A stretch of 64,000 nt of DNA from an uncultured Bacteroidales bacterium (GTDB lineage: Bacteria > Bacteroidota > Bacteroidia > Bacteroidales > UBA932). The stretch is from contig CALYTI010000002.1 in the NCBI GenBank assembly GCA_945487035.1, positions 55,479 to 119,478 of the forward strand, given 5' to 3'. Positions 1 to 6,737 of the stretch are shown here, one piece after another. The position numbers were made by a program, and so were the translations under genes. Numbering within the stretch: position 1 is the stretch's first letter; each line of letters starts with the position of its first letter. Under the pieces are notes generated by a model. That model was given only the letters and a program-made list of their open reading frames with translations. It was not told where the DNA came from and made no database searches.

Positions 1-1254
1 CTGCAGGTCGAGCATATAAGGGAGAAAGCGGACTTTGTTGACAGCCTCATAAAGAACGGCATACATATCCTTATGCAGCCTGAAGCCGAAGAGTGGGACG
101 GAAAGAGCCTTGAAGGACAGTCCCAGCTCAAGGAGGTCGATATTGAAGACCTGCTGCCACGCGAGAAAATCGAAGTTGACCTTGAGGCGATAGGCAACCA
201 GCTCAGGGACAAGGTCGTCCTGATTACGGGTGGAGCCGGCTCAATAGGAAGCGAGATGGTACATCAGGTCGCCAAATTCCACCCGCGCAATCTCGTAATA
301 GTGGACCAGGCGGAGACCCCTATGCATACCCAGAGGCTCCATATGGCAAAGCACTATGCATACCTTGACTGTGAGACCATTGTGAGCTCAATCTGCAACC
401 AGACCAAGATGGAAACCATCTTCAAACAGTACAGACCTGACTATGTGTTCCACGCCGCTGCATACAAACACGTTCCTATGATGGAGGACAATCCGTCGGA
501 AGCTGTGCAGAACAATATCTACGGTACCCGAGTCATTGCCGACCTTGCAGTGAAATACGGCACCAAGAAGTTCGTGATGATATCCACCGACAAGGCGGTC
601 AACCCGACTAATGTGATGGGCTGCAGCAAGCGTATATGCGAGATTTACTGCCAGTCTCTCAACCGTGCCATCGAAAAGGGCGAAATCTTTATGGAGAATG
701 GTGAACCTGCTGTTACCCAGTTCATTACTACCCGCTTCGGAAATGTGCTCGGAAGCAACGGAAGCGTGATTCCTCTCTTCAAAAAGCAAATCAAACAGGG
801 CGGTCCGGTCACCGTCACACATCCTGACATCATCCGCTTCTTCATGCTCATCCCTGAGGCCTGCCGTCTCGTGCTTGAAGCAGGTACTATGGGCAAGGGA
901 GGAGAAATATTCGTGTTCGATATGGGCAAGCCGGTTCGTATCGTGGACCTTGCAAAGCGTATGATTAACCTTTCTGGAGCCAAGAATGTCAAAATCGAGT
1001 TCACCGGTCTTCGTGACGGAGAAAAGCTGTACGAGGAAGTACTCTCCGAAAACGAAAACACCAAGCCAACCTCACATCCTAAGATTATGGTTGCCTCGGT
1101 GCGCGAATACGATTACGCTCTTGCAAAGAAAAACGAGGAGGAACTCCTCAAACTCAGCTACTCTTATGATGATATGGCAATAGTTGCCAAGATGAAAGAG
1201 ATTGTGCCTGAGTACCGCAGTCAGCATAGCAAATACGAGCGCCTGGATAAGTAG
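1..1254 (+). CDS. Nucleotide-sugar 4,6-dehydratase, CapD/FlaA1-like (5' end cut off)
   Basis: The frame is open from base 1 to the TAG at 1252-1254, so the window starts inside the gene; 417 codons remain. The visible part is an extended SDR domain: a Rossmann dinucleotide loop GGAGSIG (about nt 229-249) and the segment STDKAVNPTNVMGCSKR (about nt 583-633). In that segment the usual YxxxK catalytic pair is MxxxK, as known for membrane-anchored UDP-GlcNAc 4,6-dehydratases of the CapD/WbpM/PglF type. Family members are about 600-650 residues with four N-terminal membrane helices, which would lie upstream. The expected role is making a 4-keto-6-deoxy sugar nucleotide for surface glycans. The exact sugar cannot be read from the sequence. 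It converges with the hydrolase at 1279-2367. Confidence 0.9.
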   Translation: MQVEHIREKADFVDSLIKNGIHILMQPEAEEWDGKSLEGQSQLKEVDIEDLLPREKIEVDLEAIGNQLRDKVVLITGGAGSIGSEMVHQVAKFHPRNLVIVDQAETPMHTQRLHMAKHYAYLDCETIVSSICNQTKMETIFKQYRPDYVFHAAAYKHVPMMEDNPSEAVQNNIYGTRVIADLAVKYGTKKFVMISTDKAVNPTNVMGCSKRICEIYCQSLNRAIEKGEIFMENGEPAVTQFITTRFGNVLGSNGSVIPLFKKQIKQGGPVTVTHPDIIRFFMLIPEACRLVLEAGTMGKGGEIFVFDMGKPVRIVDLAKRMINLSGAKNVKIEFTGLRDGEKLYEEVLSENENTKPTSHPKIMVASVREYDYALAKKNEEELLKLSYSYDDMAIVAKMKEIVPEYRSQHSKYERLDK

Positions 1255-1278
1255 GCGCCCGTATCAGCTGAAATTCAA

Positions 1279-2367
1279 TTATTTAACTTTTATCATATCT
1301 ACCGGCTGAGTCTTGTCCGGGTCACAAAGTGCGCTCTGGTATTTGACGCGCTTGAAGTCGATTGTGCTCAGGTCAATGCAGCGGATGTTCTGGTTCCAGG
1401 CTGTCTTGAAGTAATATTTCAATCCTGAAAGGTCTGCGGAGGTGGTTATCTGGGTGGCGCTTGGAAGGCCCTCAGGGCACTGACCCTTCTTGTGCTGCAC
1501 TCCAATCGGAATGTCGAAGTTGTTCAGGATATGGAATGCCATTGTCACTGTGTCAAAAGTATTGTCAAGAACCGGAGCATTGGCAGAGAATATGGCAGCA
1601 CGTACGAACCTTGATGGCGGTGTGAAGTCTCCAGGGATGCCGAGAAGTCCGGTACCGCCTCCGAGAGGCTCAAGTTCGAAGCCTTCTGCAAGTGTCTGAT
1701 TGTCAGCTGCTCCAGGAACCAGATTTATGTAGTTGCGCATATTGGTCTGATGCCAGGCGAAATCCGGAGAGTTGGTGAGTGTGCCGAGAGGGTTCTCGTA
1801 GAACACCGGCTTGCCGTCAATGAATTCGAGTACTACGATGCGTCCGCCGGGCTCGCTGAAACGCCAGTGTACCGTGCCTACTGCAGGGTCGAGGGAGCAT
1901 ACCTGAACTTTGGCAAGGCCTTCCTTCATCTCGTCGATGGTAGCGAAATTGGAAAGAACCCAGCTTACCAGCTGCATATCGCAGATGCTGGAAGACAGTT
2001 TGCTTTCGTCGAATTCAGGATATGTGCCAAAGCCCGGGAAGAAGAACAGACCTGCACTGAGGCCCTTTTCGTTGAGTCCGTCAACAATAAACGGCTCATA
2101 TTCGGTATAAACTCCCGCATAACCGTAGCGTGCCTTGAATGTCATTGCCTGCTTGCCGGCAGGTCCCATAGAGGTCTGCTTGTAGCCGCGCGGAACTATT
2201 GCGTAGCCGCAGTTCATAGGGGTTTTGAGCCATTCCACCGTTCTTGCCAATACATAGGCGTCATCCTTAGTCTTCAGCGCGATGCCGGTGCATGCATCCG
2301 CAGTATGGATTGCGCAAGGCAGCAGCAGGGCTGCGAGCGCGATGCAAATCTTATATGTATGTTTCAT
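1279..2367 (-). CDS. Choloylglycine hydrolase / penicillin V acylase family protein, secreted
   Basis: This is an Ntn-hydrolase of the linear amide C-N hydrolase family, 362 residues. The first 25 residues are a signal peptide ending TADA, so Cys26 (ACTGIALK) becomes the N-terminal nucleophile after cleavage. Arg42 lies 16 residues after the Cys, as in bile salt hydrolases; the position of the following acidic residue holds Glu45 instead of Asp. The TNSPDF segment and the C-terminal GIPGDFTPPSRFVRAA segment also match the family. Substrates may be conjugated bile salts, N-acyl homoserine lactones or beta-lactams, and the sequence does not decide between them. Export to the periplasm or surface is predicted. 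The gene follows the superoxide reductase on the same strand, but a hairpin separates them. Confidence 0.85.
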   Translation of the reverse strand: MKHTYKICIALAALLLPCAIHTADACTGIALKTKDDAYVLARTVEWLKTPMNCGYAIVPRGYKQTSMGPAGKQAMTFKARYGYAGVYTEYEPFIVDGLNEKGLSAGLFFFPGFGTYPEFDESKLSSSICDMQLVSWVLSNFATIDEMKEGLAKVQVCSLDPAVGTVHWRFSEPGGRIVVLEFIDGKPVFYENPLGTLTNSPDFAWHQTNMRNYINLVPGAADNQTLAEGFELEPLGGGTGLLGIPGDFTPPSRFVRAAIFSANAPVLDNTFDTVTMAFHILNNFDIPIGVQHKKGQCPEGLPSATQITTSADLSGLKYYFKTAWNQNIRCIDLSTIDFKRVKYQSALCDPDKTQPVDMIKVK

Positions 2368-2379
2368 AATGAATAAAAT

Positions 2380-2421
2380 TTAAGCCTGCAACGGCAATTG
2401 CTATGCCAGTTGCAGGCTTGG
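2380..2421 (-). terminator. Hairpin terminator after the superoxide reductase gene
   Basis: The 11-bp arms AAGCCTGCAAC (2382-2392) and GTTGCAGGCTT (2409-2419) pair perfectly. On the minus strand the stem is followed by AAATTTTATTC, so it fits an intrinsic terminator for the gene ending at 2429. It leaves little room for a separate promoter before the hydrolase start at 2367. Confidence 0.65.
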
Positions 2422-2428
2422 TTTACAG

Positions 2429-2842
2429 CTACTTGCAAGATTGTAAATCGTCCTCGTTGACTTCCTTGTACCAAAGTCCGTGGAGATTGCAATATGAGTA
2501 GATACCCTTCAGATGACCCGTGCAGCAGCAGAACTTTGCGCTAGGTGCGAGACCGTTCTTGTAGTCAAGCTCACGAATCTGAATACCTGAAGTTGTTTCA
2601 ATCGCGACAAAAACAATGTGATGTTCTTCTGTGGTAGGGTGAGGGATGGAACCGACGCGCACTTCCACTGTGCAGGCATCAAGTCTTTCGAAGACTGGAA
2701 GGTGCTTTTCGAGACCGTTGTCTTTGGTTTTTGGCAGAAGCTCGTCCATAGGAGAGCCGCAGCACTCAGGTGTAACGCCTGAATCGACTATCTTGCAGAT
2801 AATGTTGCCGCAAGTCGGGCAAATGTAGAATTTCGTTTTCAT
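2429..2842 (-). CDS. dfx: Desulfoferrodoxin-type superoxide reductase (2Fe-SOR)
   Basis: This 137-residue cytoplasmic protein has both iron centres of desulfoferrodoxin. Cys8, Cys11, Cys27 and Cys28 (CPTC and CCGSPM) form the rubredoxin-like Fe(Cys)4 centre. His47 (EKHLPV), His68, His74 or His75 (HPTTEEHH), Cys118 and His121 (CNLHG) match the Fe(His)4Cys active site. It reduces superoxide to hydrogen peroxide without making oxygen, which is typical of strict anaerobes. Two extra cysteines in the FCCC segment (about residues 105-107) are not part of the known ligand set. The gene seems to be transcribed alone, between the POT transporter and a terminator. Confidence 0.93.
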   Translation of the reverse strand: MKTKFYICPTCGNIICKIVDSGVTPECCGSPMDELLPKTKDNGLEKHLPVFERLDACTVEVRVGSIPHPTTEEHHIVFVAIETTSGIQIRELDYKNGLAPSAKFCCCTGHLKGIYSYCNLHGLWYKEVNEDDLQSCK

Positions 2843-2919
2843 AACTGAGATGTTTTTTGTACTGCAAATATCGTTGAAATACTTGAGTGTTTTATCGCAA
2901 AAGAGTAATTGTTTTGCTG

Positions 2920-4479
2920 TTATGACTCTGTCGCAGCCTCAATTTTCTTCATCATCGCAAACATTATGACAGCAGCGATGAGGCAGAGACCGATGAGTAT
3001 TCCCCAGTTGGCCATAAGAGGAATCTTGTTCCAAAGCTTTGAAGGAATCATTGAGAGATAGTTGCCGAGGGCGGTAGCGGCAAACCATCCGCCCATCATC
3101 ATTCCCTTGTACTTAGGAGGCGCTACCTTGGTCACGAAGCTCATACCCATAGGGGAGAGGAGCAGCTCGGCAAAGGTGAGGGTGAAATATGTCCCGATAA
3201 GCCAGGCCGGGCTGAGTATGCTCTGGGTCTGTCCGTCTGCGAGGTCCTTAGGAGAGGTGAGGCCGAAGGAAGCGCAGGTGATGATAACGAAGCCGAGAGC
3301 GGCAACGAGCATACCGAGCGCAATCTTCTTAGGTGCTGAAGGCTCTTTGCCCTTCTTTGCGAGGCTCTCGAAGATGACCATTGAGATAGGTGTGAGGGCA
3401 ACTACGAAGAACGGGTTGAACTGCTGGAAGTCGGATGGCTGTGCAGCGATAGGGTTTGCCATTGTGGCATAGAGTGCATAGGCGCCTCCCCAGAGAGCTA
3501 GGGTAACAGCTCCGCAGATGATTTTGGTCTTCTTGGAGTCGGACTGGAATACGGAGAAGAGGGTGTAAACGGAGGCTGCAATCATTGCGAGGGAGCCGAT
3601 GTTGAAGCCGAGCCTCAGTCCGCCGGAAACCGTGAGATTGGTGTATTTCTTCGCGAAGAAGGTGAGAGCGGAGCCGTTCTGGTGGAAGGCCATCCAGAAG
3701 AAGATAACGACTGCGAATACGAGGATGAGGGCTACCATCCTGTCCTTGGTCTGCTTAGGGGTGAGCTCGACTACATTTGCATCAGCCTGCTTTGCAGCCT
3801 GCTTGGTGTTGACATCAGCGTGCTTGAACCAGTTGCGGCAGCCGAAGTAGATGGCTACTGACAGGATAAGGGATACGCAAGCGACTCCGAAGCAGAGTCC
3901 GTATGCGCCGGAAAGGGCCTCAAGGTACTCGGGAGCCTGGTTGGCGGCGTCATAGACGAAGCCGTGGTTGCCGAGGTAGATATTGGTGATTTTCTTGGCC
4001 ATTGCAGGGGCGAACATTGCGCCGATGTTGATGGCCATATAGAAGAGGCTGAAGGCGGAGTCACGCTTCGCGGAATATTTCGGGTCGTCATAGAGATTGC
4101 CGACGAGGACCTGGAGATTGCCTTTGAAGAGTCCTGTGCCTATGGCTACGAGGGCAAGTCCGCCGAACATTATCAGCTTTCCGGCAAGACCGGCTCCGGT
4201 CGGGATTGCAAGACCGAGGTAGCCGAGGAACATTACGGCAATACCGATGGTGACACATTTGCCGTAACCGATTTTGTCGGCGAGGATTCCTCCGAAGAAC
4301 GGCATGAAGTAAACACCCGCGAGGAAGATGGCATATACCTGACCGGCAGCGCCCTCGTCCCATCCGAACTTGGCCTGCATCAGCAGGGTGAGGATGGCGA
4401 GCATGGTGTAGTAGCCGAAGCGCTCACCGGTGTTGGCGAGTGCCAGGGCGAATAGACCTTTTGGTTGACCTTTGAACAT
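2920..4479 (-). CDS. POT/PTR-family peptide transporter
   Basis: This 519-residue polytopic protein belongs to the proton-dependent oligopeptide transporter branch of the major facilitator superfamily. Typical features are the first-helix segment ANTGERFGYYTM, the GGILADKIGYGK loop after helix 2 and about 12-14 hydrophobic helices. In the usual ExxER motif of helix 1 the first Glu is replaced by Asn (NTGER), and the Arg that normally follows as GMRAIL is Leu (TMLAIL), so proton coupling may differ from the classic members. Its role is uptake of di- or tripeptides across the inner membrane. It lies upstream of the superoxide reductase on the same strand, with a 77-nt gap. Confidence 0.88.
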   Translation of the reverse strand: MFKGQPKGLFALALANTGERFGYYTMLAILTLLMQAKFGWDEGAAGQVYAIFLAGVYFMPFFGGILADKIGYGKCVTIGIAVMFLGYLGLAIPTGAGLAGKLIMFGGLALVAIGTGLFKGNLQVLVGNLYDDPKYSAKRDSAFSLFYMAINIGAMFAPAMAKKITNIYLGNHGFVYDAANQAPEYLEALSGAYGLCFGVACVSLILSVAIYFGCRNWFKHADVNTKQAAKQADANVVELTPKQTKDRMVALILVFAVVIFFWMAFHQNGSALTFFAKKYTNLTVSGGLRLGFNIGSLAMIAASVYTLFSVFQSDSKKTKIICGAVTLALWGGAYALYATMANPIAAQPSDFQQFNPFFVVALTPISMVIFESLAKKGKEPSAPKKIALGMLVAALGFVIITCASFGLTSPKDLADGQTQSILSPAWLIGTYFTLTFAELLLSPMGMSFVTKVAPPKYKGMMMGGWFAATALGNYLSMIPSKLWNKIPLMANWGILIGLCLIAAVIMFAMMKKIEAATES

Positions 4480-4518
4480 AATAATTTATCGTTTTGTTAA
4501 TTGTTTTGCTGTCCTTTT

Positions 4519-4553
4519 GGAGGCCCGTTTGGGAATCCTTGTGGAGGCCCGTT
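4519..4553 (+). repeat. Tandem 24-bp repeat in the leader of the transporter gene
   Basis: GGAGGCCCGTT occurs at 4519-4529 and 4543-4553, a period of 24 bp, between the predicted promoter (4565-4572) and the transporter start (4479). A separate 12-bp tandem (CCTCCTGCAGTC units) lies near 4611-4645. No function is evident. Confidence 0.5.
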
Positions 4554-4564
4554 CTCCAATCTTA

Positions 4565-4572
4565 CAAATATA
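4565..4572 (-). promoter_or_regulatory. TATATTTG box for the POT transporter
   Basis: On the minus strand this reads TATATTTG, matching the Bacteroidetes -7 element TAnnTTTG. No clear TTG lies about 20 nt upstream. It predicts a leader of about 80 nt. Confidence 0.4.
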
Positions 4573-4649
4573 ATAATTTCTTCGGTATATATGAAGACAG
4601 CGCCCCCAATGCCTCCTGCAGTCCCTCCTGCAGTCCCTCCTGGCATCCC

Positions 4650-4666
4650 AAAGCGCAAATAGAGGG
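4650..4666 (+). repeat. Partial copy of the AAAGCGCAAA repeat
   Basis: The 17 bases resemble the repeat cores at 5661-5702 and 6397-6438 (AAAGCGCAAA, then AGAGGG) but lack the GTGAAATTGCT half. Confidence 0.4.
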
Positions 4667-4712
4667 TTCATTAATAAGGCCGCATCTGAAGCAGTGTAGT
4701 CTTCCGAATGGT

Positions 4713-5150
4713 TTATTTGCGTTTTATTTGCTGCTTGTACCCATCAACGTAATCGCTTGTTTTTATATTAGGATCAAGTTCTTCCCCGGTTGAATCATTC
4801 AGGTATTGGTGACAGGATGTAGAAACACTGTACCCATTAACGTATTTTAGGGCCGATTTGATAAGGTCAATATTCAAAGCGTTCTCCAGACGGGCAATGG
4901 TTTCAAGCGTCATGTTGGAACTTCCTTTCAGCAGATTAGAAACATACTGCTGTGTGCAGCCCATACGCTTGGCGAGTTCCACTTGAGTGACGGATTGCTC
5001 ATCCATTGCGCGCATAATCTGTAGAGTAATGATTCGCGAATACTTGAGCCAGTATTCATTATCTCTGCGCCACTGTGCGTTATCACGCCAGCGTGATTGA
5101 GTTGGAGATTGATGCGCCTCCAGAAATTCAATTGTTTTGCTCTCCATCAT
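4713..5150 (-). CDS. XRE-family helix-turn-helix regulator, antitoxin-like
   Basis: This is a 145-residue protein. Residues of about 50-100 form a lambda-repressor-like HTH (VTQVELAKRMGCTQQYVSNLLKG, shown in part by QQYVSNLLKG). The N-terminal segment with SRWRDNAQWRRDNEYW resembles a common Bacteroidales antitoxin-like architecture, but no toxin gene is adjacent on this strand. Its promoter carries two abutting perfect 16-bp dyads (5225-5256), the arrangement expected for autorepression by a dimeric HTH protein. The protein could be an orphan antitoxin or a stand-alone repressor. The start could also be the second Met, one codon later. Confidence 0.75.
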   Translation of the reverse strand: MMESKTIEFLEAHQSPTQSRWRDNAQWRRDNEYWLKYSRIITLQIMRAMDEQSVTQVELAKRMGCTQQYVSNLLKGSSNMTLETIARLENALNIDLIKSALKYVNGYSVSTSCHQYLNDSTGEELDPNIKTSDYVDGYKQQIKRK

Positions 5151-5213
5151 ATTTCACAGCCCACAGCCGCTTATCATCAAGTATCTTATCAAAAGTCAAA
5201 ACTTTTCTTTTTG

Positions 5214-5244
5214 CAAAGATAATAACAATATTAGTATTGTACAA
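5214..5244 (-). promoter_or_regulatory. Promoter of the XRE gene at 4713-5150
   Basis: On the minus strand TTG (5244-5242) is followed after 20 nt by TATCTTTG (5221-5214), a full match to the Bacteroidetes TTG-N19-21-TAnnTTTG promoter. It predicts a leader of about 57 nt. The -33 part lies inside the second operator dyad. Confidence 0.7.
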
Positions 5245-5256
5245 TATTTATATTGT
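5225..5256. promoter_or_regulatory. Two tandem 16-bp operator-like dyads
   Basis: ACAATA-TTAG-TATTGT (5225-5240) is followed at once by ACAATA-TTTA-TATTGT (5241-5256). Both have identical perfect 6-bp arms and a 4-nt centre. They cover the -35/-33 side of the XRE promoter, so binding would block RNA polymerase. Confidence 0.7.
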
Positions 5257-5324
5257 CTTTTGTGTAATGGAAAGATACTGACGGACAAACAGTCGTGAAA
5301 GTGCTCTTTTGCCATTGAAATTGC

Positions 5325-5337
5325 TGAAAGCGCAAAA
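5325..5337 (+). repeat. Partial GAAAGCGCAAAAA repeat copy
   Basis: The 13 bases match the first half of the repeat at 5661-5702; TGAAATTGCT (5315-5324), the second half, lies directly upstream here, as in a tandem register. Confidence 0.4.
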
Positions 5338-5417
5338 ATGTCAAAGGAATAATGTTTTTCGCTTCGTCTTCTGCGGAGCGATTCCCATTTTCCCCATAAC
5401 TGCTACAATCCCGTATT

Positions 5418-5603
5418 CCTGATGTGTTACATCGGGAGCAAATACATCCTTACACACACTTTACCCTCCCAATGTGTCACATCGGGAAATCACCAACCTG
5501 CTATACACAGCCATCTATGCCACATTCCCGTTTTCCTAATGTGTCACATCAGGTGCAAATACTGCCTTCAACACACATTTTCCGCCCTATCCATCACATC
5601 AGG
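5418..5603. repeat. Spaced-palindrome array, copy 1
   Basis: Four 19-bp dyads lie at 5418-5436, 5468-5486, 5535-5553 and 5585-5603. The ideal form is CCTGATGT-NNN-ACATCAGG; copy 1 starts CCTGATGTGTTACATCGGG. Starts are 50, 67 and 50 bp apart, giving a 117-bp higher-order unit, and dyads 1/3 and 2/4 have similar flanks. The spacers are related to each other, unlike CRISPR spacers. The array occupies most of the gene-free stretch 5257-5899. An array with the same spacing lies at 62731-62916. Confidence 0.85.
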
Positions 5604-5660
5604 AAATCACCACCCTGTCTAAGCGCATAAATCACCCCTTGAAATAGCTCTTCGGCCCTT

Positions 5661-5702
5661 CCGGGAGCCGAAAGCGCAAAAAGAGGGGGTGAAAATTGCT
5701 TT
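5661..5702 (+). repeat. GGAGCCGAAAGCGCAAA repeat, copy A
   Basis: The core is GGGAGCCGAAAGCGCAAA followed by a G-rich run and GTGAAAATTGCT. It is nearly identical to the copy at 6397-6438 and shares its second half with 6358-6389. Copies A and B flank the HigA-like gene in direct orientation. Confidence 0.7.
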
Positions 5703-5743
5703 CTGCCAAGACATTGACGAAGGGATCAATTGGTGTAGCGAAC

Positions 5744-5812
5744 TTTGGCCAAATGGAGGAATAAATTTTGGCCGTTTGGCGGAATGAAATTTGGCCGTAA
5801 GGGGAAGTAATA
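5744..5812 (+). repeat. Three 23-bp tandem repeats beginning TTTGGCC
   Basis: TTTGGCC starts at 5744, 5767 and 5790, an exact 23-bp period. The rest of each unit (for example AAATGGAGGAAT, GTTTGGCGGAAT and GTAAGGGGAAGT) is similar. Iterated sites like these occur at the ends of some insertion sequences, but no transposase gene is present. Confidence 0.6.
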
Positions 5813-5864
5813 TTCATATTGACCTGTAAAACTTGTAATTTCATAAAACAATTTTGTAAATATG

Positions 5865-5895
5865 TTGTAATATAATTAAACAATTCTTACCTTTG
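5865..5895 (+). promoter_or_regulatory. Promoter of the HigA-like gene
   Basis: TTG at 5865-5867 and TACCTTTG at 5888-5895 are 20 nt apart, matching the Bacteroidetes consensus. Transcription would start near 5902, inside the toxin remnant, and lead into the regulator gene at 5976. Confidence 0.65.
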
Positions 5896-6004
5896 TGCTA
5901 TGGAGTTCAATGGCTTCCGGAAGAAGTCTCAAAAGACTCCTCGAAAAGAAATAGAGCAGGCAAAGAAACTAAAGAATGAGTATTATGCAGAAAAGGGAAA
6001 GTAA
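5876..6004 (+). pseudogene. Remnant of a HigB/Gp49-like toxin, C-terminal end only
   Basis: Between an in-frame stop at 5873-5875 and the TAA at 6002-6004, the frame encodes NGFRKKSQKTPRKEIEQAKK and a short KLKNEYY tail. This is the characteristic C-terminus of phage Gp49-like (HigB-type) mRNA-cleaving toxins. Roughly the last third of the family length is left; the catalytic body is gone. It overlaps the regulator start at 5976 by 29 nt, as in intact higBA pairs. The first in-frame ATG is 5900. The upstream sequence is AT-rich and repeat-rich, so the 5' part was probably lost by deletion or by insertion of the repeats. Confidence 0.65.
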
Positions 6005-6359
6005 TATTGTGGATATCGACCAGATGATGAACGAGAGATTCGGTGAAGTTGGAACTGAATCCAGAAACGCTTTCAGAAGAGATGCTTACAACTATTGTGT
6101 AGGTCAACTGATTTATGAGGCAAGAAAGCAGGAATCTATGACTCAAGCCGAATTGGCTGAGAAGATTGGGGCGAACAAGTCCTATATATCCCGTATTGAG
6201 AAAGGCCAGATTGAACCGGGAGCAAGTACTTTCCTGAGAATAATCGATGCTCTCGGTCTCCGTTTTGAGATTGTCAAACCTATGACTTATGCCTTACAGC
6301 CACACAAAGTTCCAGCATATCTTTCAGAAACGGATGCTCCCGGCTATGGAAAACGGTAG
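5976..6359 (+). CDS. HigA-like XRE antitoxin/regulator
   Basis: This 127-residue protein has a helix-turn-helix at about residues 45-100 (MTQAELAEKIGANKSYISRI, then EKGQIEPGASTFLRII). This is the classic HigA-type domain, with a short N-terminal region and a C-terminal tail rich in Pro. In intact loci such genes follow and overlap a HigB toxin gene. Here only the toxin's last codons remain, so the gene is an orphan antitoxin or a regulator with a new role. A good promoter (5865-5895) should express it. An alternative start is the Met at 5985. Direct repeats at 5661-5702 and 6358-6389 flank the unit. Confidence 0.8.
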   Translation: MSIMQKRESNIVDIDQMMNERFGEVGTESRNAFRRDAYNYCVGQLIYEARKQESMTQAELAEKIGANKSYISRIEKGQIEPGASTFLRIIDALGLRFEIVKPMTYALQPHKVPAYLSETDAPGYGKR

Positions 6360-6389
6360 CGCAAAAGAGAGGGGGTGAAAATTGCTCTC
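6358..6389 (+). repeat. AGCGCAAAAG...TGAAAATTGCT repeat, copy B
   Basis: The copy starts at the TAG stop of the HigA-like gene. It shares AGCGCAAAA, the G-run and GTGAAAATTGCT with copy A at 5661-5702. Confidence 0.7.
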
Positions 6390-6396
6390 AGGCAGT

Positions 6397-6438
6397 TCAG
6401 GGAGCCGAAAGCGCAAAATAGGGGGTGAAATTGCTCAG
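6397..6438 (+). repeat. GGAGCCGAAAGCGCAAA repeat, copy C
   Basis: The copy carries GGGAGCCGAAAGCGCAAA as in copy A, then TAGGGGGTGAAATTGCT. It follows copy B after 7 nt. The rest of the gene-free stretch to 6737 shows only one hairpin and no convincing gene. Confidence 0.7.
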
Positions 6439-6645
6439 TTGCCCTCCAGCCTATTCAAGATAGAGAAAGATAAATTGTTGATTTATAGCTACTTATAGAA
6501 AAACAGGTGCCCTTTTGTAGTGCCTGATTTTCGGAAGTTACTGATAATCAGGGAGTTAACTTTCTACGATATCCGCGGTGCCGAGGGTGGCACAGGTTCT
6601 CGGAGGGCTAGAAATCTGGTGGGACGGGGTGCGAGGGTGCCAAAC

Positions 6646-6672
6646 GGCCAGAAAGACGCAGAAAATCTGGCC
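6646..6672. terminator. Weak hairpin beyond the nqr operon
   Basis: GGCCAGA and TCTGGCC pair around a 13-nt loop about 65 nt past the stop of the last nqr-operon gene (minus strand). There is no strong T-run, so its terminator role is uncertain. Confidence 0.3.
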
Positions 6673-6737
6673 GGAATGGGGAGTGGGGGAGTCGAACGGC
6701 GTGATGGAGTATGGTTAGAGGGTGTAAAACAAGAATG

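Noticed and set aside
1237..1262. Hairpin at the end of the 4,6-dehydratase gene as a terminator
   Set aside because: GCGCC and GGCGC pair over only 5 bp around a 10-nt loop, with no T-run after it.
5418..5603. CRISPR array
   Set aside because: The spacing alternates 50/67, the spacers are homologous to each other, the repeats are only 19 bp and imperfect, and no cas gene is nearby.
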